From CAZEFK01 sp964511405 (GTDB lineage Bacteria; Pseudomonadota; Alphaproteobacteria; Elsterales; Elsteraceae): 46,051 bases of DNA. The stretch is taken from NCBI GenBank assembly GCA_964511405.1, contig CAZEFK010000023.1, positions 1 to 46,051 of the forward strand. Reading direction: 5' to 3'. The notes below the pieces were generated by a model that was given only the letters and a program-made list of their open reading frames with translations, made no database searches and was not told the DNA's origin. Positions 26,505 to 34,609 of the stretch are shown here, piece after piece; the stretch's first letter is position 1; each line of letters begins with the position of its first letter. The translations under genes and the position numbers were made by a program.

Positions 26505-27242
26505 ATGACCCAGGAATTCGACGCCCGCCACGACGACTGGTTCGAGATCGGCAGCAGCCTGCAGCGGACCGGCGTGGTGCTGGTCCGCAACGCCATCGAC
26601 CCCGCACCCCTGCACGGGCTGCTGGCCGAGGTCCGGGCCGAATATGCCCGCCGGGACGCCCATCAGGCGGCCGGTACCCTGCCCGCCGACAAGGCCGGCA
26701 TGCATCAGGGCTTCCGCGCGATCGGCGTCGCCGAGATGGCGGCCGGCGGCGTGCCGGCGATCCAGGTCCTGTTGCCGCCGCTGGTGGTGGCCATCGCGAC
26801 CCTGGCGCTGCGCAAGGCGCCCACCCCGTAGTTCTCGTCGTTCCGCACCGCGCGCCCCGACGCCCCCAACCTGCAGATCCCCTATCACCAGGACGCGCGC
26901 ATCCTGTCGGTGCTGGCGCCCCAGCTCGGCCCCAATCCGCGGCTGATCAACGTCTGGGTGCCGCTGGTGCCGTGCGGCGTCGAATGCCCCGGCCTGGAGG
27001 TGGTGAACCGCCGCATGGACGGCCTGGTCCCGACGGCGGACGGACCGGACAGCTACTATGCGCGTCTCGGCACGGCGATCGCCGAGGCGCTTGTTGCGCG
27101 CACGGCGGAGCCCTACGAGCTGTGGCATCCGCCGGTCGGAGTCGGCGACCTGTTCCTGTTCCTCGGCACCACCATCCACCGCACCTACGTGACCCCGGCC
27201 ATGACCGGCGAGCGCATCAGCGCCGATATCCGCCTGCTCTAG
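26505..27242 (+). pseudogene. phytanoyl-CoA dioxygenase family gene interrupted by an in-frame TAG
   Basis: A non-haem Fe(II)/2-oxoglutarate dioxygenase of about 245 codons is split by an amber codon at 26829-26831. Before it, residues 1-108 carry the N-terminal half from MTQEFDARHDDWFEIGSSLQ. After it, the same frame continues without a shift (FSSFRTARPDAPNLQIPYHQ) and has the iron ligands His-x-Asp in YHQDARI, the distal His in TTIHRTYVT and the 2-oxoglutarate Arg in RISADIRLL. All catalytic residues lie after the stop, so the short first product would be inactive. A point mutation or a sequencing error explains it best. Confidence 0.8.
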
Positions 27243-27955
27243 CGCGCTCGGCGGTGGGTGCCGCGTCGAGCGCCGTCTCGCTGGCCCTCACCCGTGCCGC
27301 GGCTCCCGAATTTGGGCCGTTGCGCTCCGGCGCGGCCGTCGGCGTCGGCAGCCTCGGTCATGGCCTCGATCAGGCGGATCACCTCGAGCCGTTGAGCTTC
27401 GGGAAGTGCGGCCAGCAGGGATGCCGCTCGACCGTGCCTCAGACGCGCCTCGGTGCTGGCGGTGCTGGGCGCGGTGCCGGTGCCACAGAGGTCGTCCAGC
27501 GGCACGGCCAGGACCCGGGCGATGTCGATCAGGCGCCGGATCGGCAGCTGGCTGTTGCCGATCTCGATTGTTCGTATCTGCACGGGGCTGACGTGGATCG
27601 CCGCGCCGAGCTGGGCCCTGCTCAAGCCTTTCGCGAGGCGGATCGATCGAATTCGCGACCCGATCTCCGCCTCCACGGTGCCGCTCGACGGACGGTGCCG
27701 GGTCTGCAGCGGAGTATTGGGCAGGGCAACGTCCCCGCTGAGCCACGCCTCGAGCTTCAGCTTGGTCCGGGACTGAAGTTGGGACATACCGGCCAGCGCC
27801 GCTTCGAGGGTCGCCGGAACGATCCCGATTTCGAGCGCCGCCGTGGCGTAGTCGAGATCACGGGCCTCGATCGCCGCCGCAACGGCCCTGATGAGATCCG
27901 CCGCGGGGACGGACGGTCGGCCCGCGGCGTCATCTGCCGCGGGGGCCGTCACCAT
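27239..27955 (-). CDS. XRE family transcriptional regulator
   Basis: A 238-residue protein with a Cro/CI HTH (EIGSRIRSIRLAKGLSRAQL, then GAAIHVSPVQIRTIEIGNSQ) in its middle. An N-terminal helical segment (AAIEARDLDYATAALEIGI to LEAWLSGD) looks like a second, degenerate helix-turn-helix, and the C-terminal tail is basic and disordered. I prefer the ATG at 27955 because GGAG lies 5 bases before it; an ATG at 27982 is possible. It follows the homocysteine-methyltransferase gene on the same strand by 34 bases and overlaps the end of the broken dioxygenase gene by 4. Confidence 0.75.
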   Translation of the reverse strand: MVTAPAADDAAGRPSVPAADLIRAVAAAIEARDLDYATAALEIGIVPATLEAALAGMSQLQSRTKLKLEAWLSGDVALPNTPLQTRHRPSSGTVEAEIGSRIRSIRLAKGLSRAQLGAAIHVSPVQIRTIEIGNSQLPIRRLIDIARVLAVPLDDLCGTGTAPSTASTEARLRHGRAASLLAALPEAQRLEVIRLIEAMTEAADADGRAGAQRPKFGSRGTGEGQRDGARRGTHRRAR

Positions 27956-27989
27956 GCTCCAGCGCCAACGCGGTTGCCTCATTGCCGGC

Positions 27990-28994
27990 TCACCGCGCCG
28001 CCCGCTCGCCCCGCCGCCCGCCGCGCCGTGCGGCGGCGTCCCCGGCCGCCGGCGGCGAGACCAGCGGGCCCAGGGCGCCGACGATGGCGGCCAGGTCGGG
28101 CCGCTCGCGCCTGGCGTGGCCGTCCAGCGCCTGTCGCATGGCGGCCACATGCTCGGGCGAAGTGCCGCAGCAGCCGCCGACGATGCGGGCGCCGGCGTCG
28201 ACCGCCAGCCGGGCGTAGTCGGCCATGAGGTCGGGCGTGCCGCTGTAATGGACGTGATCGCCGTGGATCACCGGGATGCCGCAATTGGCCTTGGCGATGA
28301 TCACGGCCTCGGGCCGCGCCGCGGTCATGTCCAGGATCGAGGCCAGCAGGTCGGCGGCGCCGACGCCGCAATTGGCGCCGACCGCCAGCGGCAACCGCTC
28401 CAGGTCGTCGGCGACCCCGGCCATGGCGGCGGGGGGCAGGCCCATCATGGTGCGTCCGGCGGTGTCGAAGCTGGCGGTGACCGTATAGGGCAGGCCGGCG
28501 CGAACGGCGGCGCGGGCGGCGGCGCGCATCTCCTCGGCGGCCGACATGGTCTCGATCCAGGCGACGTCGGCGCCGCCCTCCTTCAACCCTTCGATCTGCT
28601 CCAGGAACACGGCTTCGGCCTCGTCCTCGGTCAGCGGGCCCAGCGGCGCCAGCAGGTCGCCGGTCGGGCCGACCGAGCCCGCCACGACCACCGGCCGGCC
28701 GGCCTTGTCCGCGACCTCGCGCGCGATGGCCGCGGCGACCCGGTTGAGCGCGCGCGCCTCGGCCTCCAGCCCGTGCAGCATCAGCCGCCGGGCGTTGCAG
28801 CCAAAACTGTTGGTCAGGATGATGTCGGCGCCGGCGTCGACGAAGCTCTGGTGCAGGGCCGCGATGCGCTCGGGGTGGGCCTTCAGCCACAGCTCCGGCG
28901 CGTCGCCCGACTGCAGGCCCATCTCGAACAGGTTGGTGCCGGTGGCGCCGTCGGCGAGCAGCCAGGGCCGGGTCTTGAGAAGCTGGTCGAGCAT
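27990..28994 (-). CDS. homocysteine S-methyltransferase domain protein (BHMT/MetH N-terminal type)
   Basis: A 334-residue Zn-dependent TIM-barrel methyltransferase that moves a methyl group to homocysteine. It shows LLADGATGTNLFEMGLQSGD, TNSFGCNARR, the zinc ligands Cys209 (GANCGVGA) and Cys275-Cys276 (GGCCGTSP), and AGSVGPTGDLL. It has only the homocysteine module, with no folate or B12 domain. With the separate corrinoid protein and corrinoid activator in this window it could form one part of a split methionine synthase; use of betaine as donor is an alternative. It is divergent from the virulence-factor/activator pair. Confidence 0.9.
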   Translation of the reverse strand: MLDQLLKTRPWLLADGATGTNLFEMGLQSGDAPELWLKAHPERIAALHQSFVDAGADIILTNSFGCNARRLMLHGLEAEARALNRVAAAIAREVADKAGRPVVVAGSVGPTGDLLAPLGPLTEDEAEAVFLEQIEGLKEGGADVAWIETMSAAEEMRAAARAAVRAGLPYTVTASFDTAGRTMMGLPPAAMAGVADDLERLPLAVGANCGVGAADLLASILDMTAARPEAVIIAKANCGIPVIHGDHVHYSGTPDLMADYARLAVDAGARIVGGCCGTSPEHVAAMRQALDGHARRERPDLAAIVGALGPLVSPPAAGDAAARRGGRRGERAAR

Positions 28995-29066
28995 GTGGGC
29001 GTCCGTTGCGGGGAAGGCGCGCAGAAGCTAGACCGGGCGGGTCGGAACGCGCCAGGGGAGCGTAGC

Positions 29067-29366
29067 GTGGCGGAGCGGATCATCGTCTATTGGCGCGACA
29101 TCCCGGCCCAGGTGATCGTGCGGCGCGGCCGCACGGCCGAGAAGCGCGAGCTGCCTCAGCGCTTCCAGCAAGCCATCGACCGCTGCGCCATGGCCGTGGG
29201 CGCCCGCGACTCCGACGCCTATCTGGCCGAATGGCGGCGCGGCGCGCCCGAGGCCTGCGGCGACGACCTGTCCGCCGAGGCCGACGCCGCCCTGGCCGAC
29301 CTGGACCGGCGGTTCGACGATGCCGGGCTGGCCGCCTTGGTCGCGGCCGGCGGGCGTCGGCCATGA
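29067..29366 (+). CDS. 'virulence factor' domain small protein
   Basis: A 99-residue protein of the family labelled virulence factor (pattern IIVYWRDIPAQVIVRRGR, then LPQRFQQAIDRCAMAVGARD and DAYLAEWRRG). The label is historical; the family sits beside methyltransferase and corrinoid-activation genes in many alphaproteobacteria. It starts with GTG after GGGGAG and its stop overlaps the ATG of the activator gene by 4 bases, so the two are coupled and probably act together. It is divergent from the homocysteine methyltransferase. Confidence 0.8.
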   Translation: MAERIIVYWRDIPAQVIVRRGRTAEKRELPQRFQQAIDRCAMAVGARDSDAYLAEWRRGAPEACGDDLSAEADAALADLDRRFDDAGLAALVAAGGRRP

Positions 29367-31369
29367 GGGACGACGACAGTCCGCGCGATGCCCTGGTCGT
29401 GTTCCTGCCGAGCGGCCGGCGCGGGCGCTTCCCGATCGGCACGCCGCTGCTGCAGGCGGCGCGCAGCTTGGGCGTCTATGTCGAATCGGTGTGCGGCGGG
29501 CGCGGGCTATGCGGGCGCTGCCAAGTGCAGCCGGCCGCCGGGGTCTTCGCCAAGCACGGCATCACCAGCCGCGCCGAGCATCTGCCGCCGCTGACCGAGA
29601 CCGAGCGCGGCTATGCCGAGCGCGGCCGCCTGCCGGCCAACCGGCGCCTGAGCTGCACCGTGACGGTGCTGGGCGACCTGGTGGTCGACGTGCCGACCGA
29701 TGTCGCCATCAACCGCCAGGTCGTGCGCAAGCGGGCCGAGGCCCGCGCCATCGTCCGCGACCTCGCCACCCATCTGCACTATGTCGAGCTGCCGCCGGCC
29801 GACCTGGCCCAGCCGGTCGGCGACCTCGACCGGCTGGCCGCGGCGCTGGCGGGCGAGCGCGGCGACGGCCCGATCGGCTGCGACCCGGCGCTGCTGCCCG
29901 ACATCCAACCGGTGCTGCGGGCCGGCGGCGGCAAGGTCACGGCGGCGGTCCATGCCGACCAGGGCCCACCGACCATCATCGCCCTGTGGCCCGGCTATCG
30001 CGAGCGGCTGTTCGGGATCGCGGCCGACATCGGCTCGACCACCATCGCCTGCCACTTGGTCGACCTGATGAGCGGCCGCACCGTCGCCTCGGCCGGCACC
30101 GCCAATCCCCAGATCCGCTTCGGCGAGGATCTGATGTCGCGGGTGTCCTACGTCATGCTCAACCCCGACGGGCGCGCGGCGCTGACGTCGGCGGTCCGCG
30201 ACGCGCTGGGCATGCTGGTCGGCCGGGTCGCGGCCGAGGGCGGCGTGGCGCCCGACGAGATCGTCGAGGCGGTGCTGGTCGGCAACCCGATCATGCATCA
30301 CCTGTATCTGGGCATCGATCCGCGGCCGCTGGGCGAGGCGCCGTTCGCGCTGGCGGTGTCGGCGGCGCTGCGGATCCCGGCGCGGGAGCTGGGCCTGGCG
30401 ATCCATCCCGGCGGCCGCGCCTATCTGCTGCCCTGCATTGCCGGCCATGTCGGCGCCGACGCCGCCGCGGTCGCCCTCGCCGAGGCGCCGCACCGCGCCG
30501 ACAGCATGACCCTGGTCGTCGACGTCGGCACCAATGCCGAGATCCTGCTGGGCGACAAGCACCGGGTGCTGGCCGCCAGCTCGCCCACCGGCCCGGCCTT
30601 CGAAGGGGCGGAGATCTCGACGGGCCAGCGCGCCGCCCCCGGCGCCATCGAACGCGTGCGCATCGACCGCGAGACCCTGGAGCCGCGGATCAAGGTGATC
30701 GGCGTCGACGCCTGGTCCGACGAGCCGGGGTTCGCCGAGGCGGCCGCCGCAACCGGCGTCACCGGCATCTGCGGCTCGGGCATCATCGAGGCGGTGGCCG
30801 AGCTGTTCCTGGCCGGCCTGGTCACCGCCGACGGCGTGGTCGACGGCACGCGGCCGTGCGGCCGGCTGGTGGCGACCGACCGCACCCACGCCTATGTGCT
30901 GTGGCGCGGCGAGGTCGAGATCCGCATCACCCAGCGCGATATCCGGGCGGTCCAGCTGGCCAAGGCCGCGCTCCATGCCGGCATCAAGCTGCTGATGGAC
31001 CGCGCCTGTATCGATCGGGTCGACCGGATCCGCCTGGCCGGCGCCTTCGGCAGCCACATCGACCCGACCTACGCCATGGTCCTGGGCCTGATCCCCGACT
31101 GCCCGCTGGACCAGGTGACCGCGGTCGGCAATGCCGCCGGCACGGGCGCCCGCATCGCCCTCCTGAACCGCGCCGCCCGCGCCGAGATCGAGGCCCTGGC
31201 CCGCCGCATCGAGAAGGTCGAGACCGCCCTCGAGCCGCGCTTCCAGGAGCAGTTCGTCGCCGCCATGGCGTTCCCGCACAAATCGGACCCGTTCCCGAAC
31301 CTGGCCGCCGCCGTGGCGCTGCCGGCGCGGGCCGCCGCCGCGGCGCCACGGCGACGGCGGGGGCGGTAG
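29363..31369 (+). CDS. corrinoid activation protein (RamA/RACo-like, [2Fe-2S] + ASKHA)
   Basis: A 668-residue ATP-dependent reductive activator of corrinoid proteins. Residues about 10-110 form a plant-type [2Fe-2S] ferredoxin domain with Cys44, Cys50, Cys53 and Cys98. A linker follows, and then a DUF4445/ASKHA fold starts at the ATP-phosphate motif AADIGSTT (220-227), with VVDVGTNAEILLGD and GICGSGIIEAV later. The family restores cob(II)alamin to cob(I)alamin using ATP hydrolysis. Its presence beside a homocysteine methyltransferase and near a free-standing corrinoid protein supports a B12-dependent methyl-transfer system lacking the MetH activation domain. The C-terminal 20 residues are Ala/Arg-rich. 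Confidence 0.9.
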   Translation: MRDDDSPRDALVVFLPSGRRGRFPIGTPLLQAARSLGVYVESVCGGRGLCGRCQVQPAAGVFAKHGITSRAEHLPPLTETERGYAERGRLPANRRLSCTVTVLGDLVVDVPTDVAINRQVVRKRAEARAIVRDLATHLHYVELPPADLAQPVGDLDRLAAALAGERGDGPIGCDPALLPDIQPVLRAGGGKVTAAVHADQGPPTIIALWPGYRERLFGIAADIGSTTIACHLVDLMSGRTVASAGTANPQIRFGEDLMSRVSYVMLNPDGRAALTSAVRDALGMLVGRVAAEGGVAPDEIVEAVLVGNPIMHHLYLGIDPRPLGEAPFALAVSAALRIPARELGLAIHPGGRAYLLPCIAGHVGADAAAVALAEAPHRADSMTLVVDVGTNAEILLGDKHRVLAASSPTGPAFEGAEISTGQRAAPGAIERVRIDRETLEPRIKVIGVDAWSDEPGFAEAAAATGVTGICGSGIIEAVAELFLAGLVTADGVVDGTRPCGRLVATDRTHAYVLWRGEVEIRITQRDIRAVQLAKAALHAGIKLLMDRACIDRVDRIRLAGAFGSHIDPTYAMVLGLIPDCPLDQVTAVGNAAGTGARIALLNRAARAEIEALARRIEKVETALEPRFQEQFVAAMAFPHKSDPFPNLAAAVALPARAAAAAPRRRRGR

Positions 31370-31373
31370 CTGC

Positions 31374-32300
31374 TCATCGAGCCATCCGCCTCTTTGCGGC
31401 ATGACGCGGCCACCGCGCCGCGCCGGTCCCGATCGCGATGCCGCCCAGGATCAGTGCCATCGCCAGGACCAGGGAGGCCGCAACCGGCTCCCCCAGCGCG
31501 ACCGCCGAGCTGGCCACGCCCACGGCCGGCGTCGCGAGCAGGCCGAGGGCGGTCGTCGCCGCCGGCAGGCTGCGGTTGACCATGGCCATGGCCCAGTAGG
31601 CCAGCGCCGTCCCGCACACGCCGCCATAGAGGACGGCCGCGGCCAGTCCCGGCGTCCAGGCAATGCGCGGCACGCCGTCGACCGCGAGGGCCAGCGGCGT
31701 CAGGATCACCGCCGCCAGCAGGGCTTGCCAGAACGCCAGCTGGAACGGCGTCGCGTGCCAGCGATGGGCGCGGACATAGAGGATGTTGGCGGCCCAGCAC
31801 AGCGCCGCCAGCAGGATCAGGCCGTTACCGGCCAGGGCCGGGTCGTCGTGCCAGTCGAACGCCGCCGGATTGAACAGGACGACCAGGCCGAGCAGGCCCA
31901 GGCCCGTCCCGGCCAGCCGCGGCAGCGTCAGCGGCTCGCCCAGGACCAGCGCCGCGCCCGGCACGACCCATAGCGGCGTCGTATAGCCCAGCACGATCGA
32001 GCGGCCGACCGGCACCAGCCGCAGCCCGGCGGCGACCAGGGTCGAGAAGGCCACCATGTGCAGCACCGCCAGCGTCGCCACGACCGGCAGGTCGGCACGG
32101 CGCGGCACGACGAACTGGCCGCGCGCCAGCAATAGCGCCAGCAGCGTCGCCGCCGCGATCGCCGCGCGCAGGGCCGTGCTCCACAGCGGCGGGATGCTGT
32201 GCACGATGGTCTTGGTCACGGCCCAGTTCAGACCCCAGGTCACGACCACGATCGCGAACAATGCCAGCGCCGTTCGGCGCGGCAAGGGATGAGAATCCAC
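31374..32300 (-). CDS. EamA/DMT family exporter
   Basis: A 308-residue inner-membrane transporter with ten hydrophobic segments in two EamA repeats (ALFAIVVVTWGLNWAVTKTI and LILLAALCWAANILYVRA mark the repeat starts). Such proteins export amino acids, nucleobases or other metabolites. It starts with GTG at 32300. The divergent MocR-type regulator and the operator-like repeats between them indicate control by that PLP-dependent regulator, and perhaps an amino-acid-related substrate. It ends 4 bases from the convergent activator gene. Confidence 0.88.
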   Translation of the reverse strand: MDSHPLPRRTALALFAIVVVTWGLNWAVTKTIVHSIPPLWSTALRAAIAAATLLALLLARGQFVVPRRADLPVVATLAVLHMVAFSTLVAAGLRLVPVGRSIVLGYTTPLWVVPGAALVLGEPLTLPRLAGTGLGLLGLVVLFNPAAFDWHDDPALAGNGLILLAALCWAANILYVRAHRWHATPFQLAFWQALLAAVILTPLALAVDGVPRIAWTPGLAAAVLYGGVCGTALAYWAMAMVNRSLPAATTALGLLATPAVGVASSAVALGEPVAASLVLAMALILGGIAIGTGAARWPRHAAKRRMAR

Positions 32301-32310
32301 GGCTCGGTCC

Positions 32311-32393
32311 GCCTGTAGCTCGACAGGCGGCCGAGCATAGGCTCAACTGGTGCCTTCTAAAGATCCAGTTCCACATAGTTCATCAGGCCAGTT
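32311..32393. promoter_or_regulatory. EamA-MocR divergent control region
   Basis: Three CCAGTT boxes occur: AACTGG at 32345-32350 (inverted), CCAGTT at 32365-32370 and 32388-32393. The first two form a 6-bp dyad with a 14-base centre and the last two are direct repeats 23 bases apart, the mixed arrangement often bound by MocR regulators. A small hairpin GCCTGT-AGCTCG-ACAGGC (32311-32328) lies on the exporter side. Confidence 0.5.
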
Positions 32394-32396
32394 TCA

Positions 32397-33839
32397 ATGC
32401 ACGACCTGCTGTCCGGGCTGATCGACCTGCAACCGCCGCAACGCGGCCAGACGCTGACGCGCCAGCTGTGCGACCAGGTGCGGACCGCGATCCTGAGCGG
32501 CGCCCTGGCCACCGGGCAGCGCCTGCCCTCCAGCCGCGACCTCGCCCACCAGCTCGGCCTGTCGCGCAACACGGTCCAGGTCGCCGTCGAGCAGCTGGCC
32601 ATGGAGGGATATCTCGACGTCGCGCCAGGCCGGCGCCCGATCGTGGCCGCATCGGCGCCGGCGCCGGCGCTGGCTGGCCGCGCGGCGCCGGCACGTCCCG
32701 TCACCGTGCGGCCGTCGCACTGGGCCGCGCGTCTTCGCGACACCGACTGGCCGGTGTCGACCGACGGCCGCCTGCGCCCGTTCGCGCCGGGCTTCGCCGA
32801 TGCGCGCCTGTTCCCACACGAGGTCTGGGCGCGCTGCCTGCGGCGGGCCGCCCGCTGCGCCGCGGCGCAGCGCAGCGCGGCCGTAAACCGGCCGGCGCTG
32901 TGCGCCGCCCTGCTCCGCCACCTGGCCGCGCATCGCGGCGTCAAGGCCGATATCGGGCAGATCATGATCCTGCCGTCCGCCCAGGCGGCGATCACGCTCG
33001 CCGCCCGGGTCCTGCTCGATCCCGGCGACCTGGCCTGGCTGGAAAGCCCCGGCTATGGCGGCGCCCGAGCCGCGCTCGATGCCGCAGGCGCCCGGATCCG
33101 CGGCGTTCCGCTCGACGCCGAGGGCATCACGATCGATGCTGCCGCCGAGCCGCCGCGGCTGATCTTCGTGACCCCGTCGCACCAGTACCCGACGGGCGGG
33201 CTGATGACCGTCGGCCGGCGCCGCGATCTCCTGGCCTTTGCCGCTGCCTCGGGCGCCGTGATCGTCGAGGACGACTATGACAGCGAGGTCCAGTATGACG
33301 GCCGGCCGGTGGCAGCGCTGCAAGGCCTCGACGGCGCCGGCAGCGTCGTCTATGTCGGGACGGTCTCGAAGTCGACCTTCGCCGACATCCGCCTGGGCTA
33401 CGCCGTCGTGCCCGATGCCCTGGTCTCCGCCTTCGCACTCGCCCAGCGCCATGCCGGCCTGATCGCCGCGGCGCCGGTGCAAGACGCCTTGGCCGAGTTC
33501 ATCGACGCCGGCCATTTCGCCGCCCACATCCGCCGGGTGACGCGCCTGTATCGCGAGCGGCGCGACCATCTGGTGCGGGCATTGGGCGCCGCGGCCGGCG
33601 ACCGCCTGGCCGTCGAGCCGCCCGCCGGCGGCATGCAGCTGGTCGCCGAGCTGCCGCCGGCGTGCGACGACCGCGCAGTCTGCGCCCGCCTCGACGCGCT
33701 GGGCGTGATGGCGCGGCCGCTCTCCGGCCAGTTCATCGGGCCAGCCACCCGGCGCGGCCTGTTCCTGGGCTTCGCGGCCTGGACCCTGGCGGAGATCGAG
33801 GCCGGCGCCGAGGTCGTCGGCCGGGTCCTGCGGGCCTGA
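32397..33839 (+). CDS. MocR-type regulator (GntR HTH + aminotransferase fold)
   Basis: A 480-residue PLP-dependent transcription factor. The winged HTH covers residues about 18-80 (LPSSRDLAHQLGLSRNTVQV). A linker leads to a fold-type I aminotransferase domain with the PLP Lys325 in VGTVSKSTFADIRLGY, PSHQYPTGG and EDDYDSEVQYDG. It is divergent from the EamA exporter, which it likely regulates in response to an amine, amino acid or PLP. Confidence 0.93.
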   Translation: MHDLLSGLIDLQPPQRGQTLTRQLCDQVRTAILSGALATGQRLPSSRDLAHQLGLSRNTVQVAVEQLAMEGYLDVAPGRRPIVAASAPAPALAGRAAPARPVTVRPSHWAARLRDTDWPVSTDGRLRPFAPGFADARLFPHEVWARCLRRAARCAAAQRSAAVNRPALCAALLRHLAAHRGVKADIGQIMILPSAQAAITLAARVLLDPGDLAWLESPGYGGARAALDAAGARIRGVPLDAEGITIDAAAEPPRLIFVTPSHQYPTGGLMTVGRRRDLLAFAAASGAVIVEDDYDSEVQYDGRPVAALQGLDGAGSVVYVGTVSKSTFADIRLGYAVVPDALVSAFALAQRHAGLIAAAPVQDALAEFIDAGHFAAHIRRVTRLYRERRDHLVRALGAAAGDRLAVEPPAGGMQLVAELPPACDDRAVCARLDALGVMARPLSGQFIGPATRRGLFLGFAAWTLAEIEAGAEVVGRVLRA

Positions 33840-33851
33840 GCCGATCAGGCC
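33833..33851. terminator. bidirectional hairpin made of both stop codons
   Basis: GGCCTGA (33833-33839) and TCAGGCC (33845-33851) with loop GCCGA form a perfect 7-bp stem. Each arm contains the stop codon of one of the two convergent genes (MocR and the MBL-fold protein). No T-run follows. Confidence 0.5.
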
Positions 33852-34585
33852 ATCGGCGCGCCGCCGACCGCGCGCCGCAGCCGCGCCTCGAAATGGTCCG
33901 CGAGCGCCGACAGCGCCGCGGCCCCGTCGCCGGTGTAGGCCGGCCCGTGCATCAGGGCCAGGCGCCGGGGCGCCAGCGCCGCCAGCCGGCGCAGATGCGC
34001 CGGCGTGTCGGGCGTCAGGCTGGTGAAGCGGGCGGCGTCCTCGGCGGCGATCGCCGGCCCGACGATGTCGTCGGCCGACTCGGCCGGCACCGGGCCGAAG
34101 CGGGTGAACAGGTCGCTGGTGAACAGGGTGCCGGTGGTCTCTTCCAGCATCAGCCCCGCATCCCAGCCATGGGGCAGATGCGGCGTGTCCAGCCGGCGCA
34201 CGCGCCTGCCGCCCAGATCAAGCACCTCGCCGTCCGCGAGCGCCCGCGGCGGCCGCGCCGCGACGTCGCTGAGCCAGGTGGCACAGCCGATCCGGCCATG
34301 GACAGCGACGGCCTCGGGTGCCAGCGCCAGCCACTGGTCGAGCGCGCCGCACTCGTCGGCCTCGACATGGGAAAAGGCGAGCCAGCGCAGCCGCTCCGGC
34401 GGCAGCACCCGGGCGACCGCATCCCGCAGGCCCGCGAACAGCGCGCGCTGGCCGCAATGGAACAGCAGCGGCTGGTCGGCCCGGATCAGGAACTGGTTGT
34501 AGGTCAGCCCCGTCGGCCCAACGCCGGGGACCAAGGTCGACAGGCGGAATATCCCGTCGGCGATCTCGTGCACGGATGTGGTCAT
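33845..34585 (-). CDS. MBL-fold protein with flavodiiron-type (ODP) metal motif
   Basis: A 246-residue metallo-beta-lactamase-fold protein. The metal motif is His73-x-Glu75-x-Asp77 (FSHVEADECG), the pattern of flavodiiron and ODP domains that bind two irons, in contrast to HxHxDH hydrolases. Other likely ligands are in DTPHLPHGWD, FTSDLFTRFG and ALMHGPAYTG. No flavodoxin domain or separate flavodoxin gene is attached, so the redox partner is unknown. It is followed 24 bases upstream by the DsbA-like gene on the same strand, and the two may form an operon. Confidence 0.82.
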   Translation of the reverse strand: MTTSVHEIADGIFRLSTLVPGVGPTGLTYNQFLIRADQPLLFHCGQRALFAGLRDAVARVLPPERLRWLAFSHVEADECGALDQWLALAPEAVAVHGRIGCATWLSDVAARPPRALADGEVLDLGGRRVRRLDTPHLPHGWDAGLMLEETTGTLFTSDLFTRFGPVPAESADDIVGPAIAAEDAARFTSLTPDTPAHLRRLAALAPRRLALMHGPAYTGDGAAALSALADHFEARLRRAVGGAPMA

Positions 34586-34609
34586 GGTTGTCTCCGATTT
34601 TGCATACCT

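Noticed and set aside
27891..29066. Long plus-strand extension of the virulence-factor frame
   Set aside because: It runs antisense through the homocysteine methyltransferase gene; the family start is the GTG at 29067 with a good ribosome site.
28995..29066. Possible cobalamin, SAM or SAH riboswitch between the homocysteine methyltransferase and activator genes
   Set aside because: I looked on both strands for the conserved cores and saw none; a covariance-model search would settle it. The leader upstream of the corrinoid gene (20896-20940) is too short for a B12 riboswitch.
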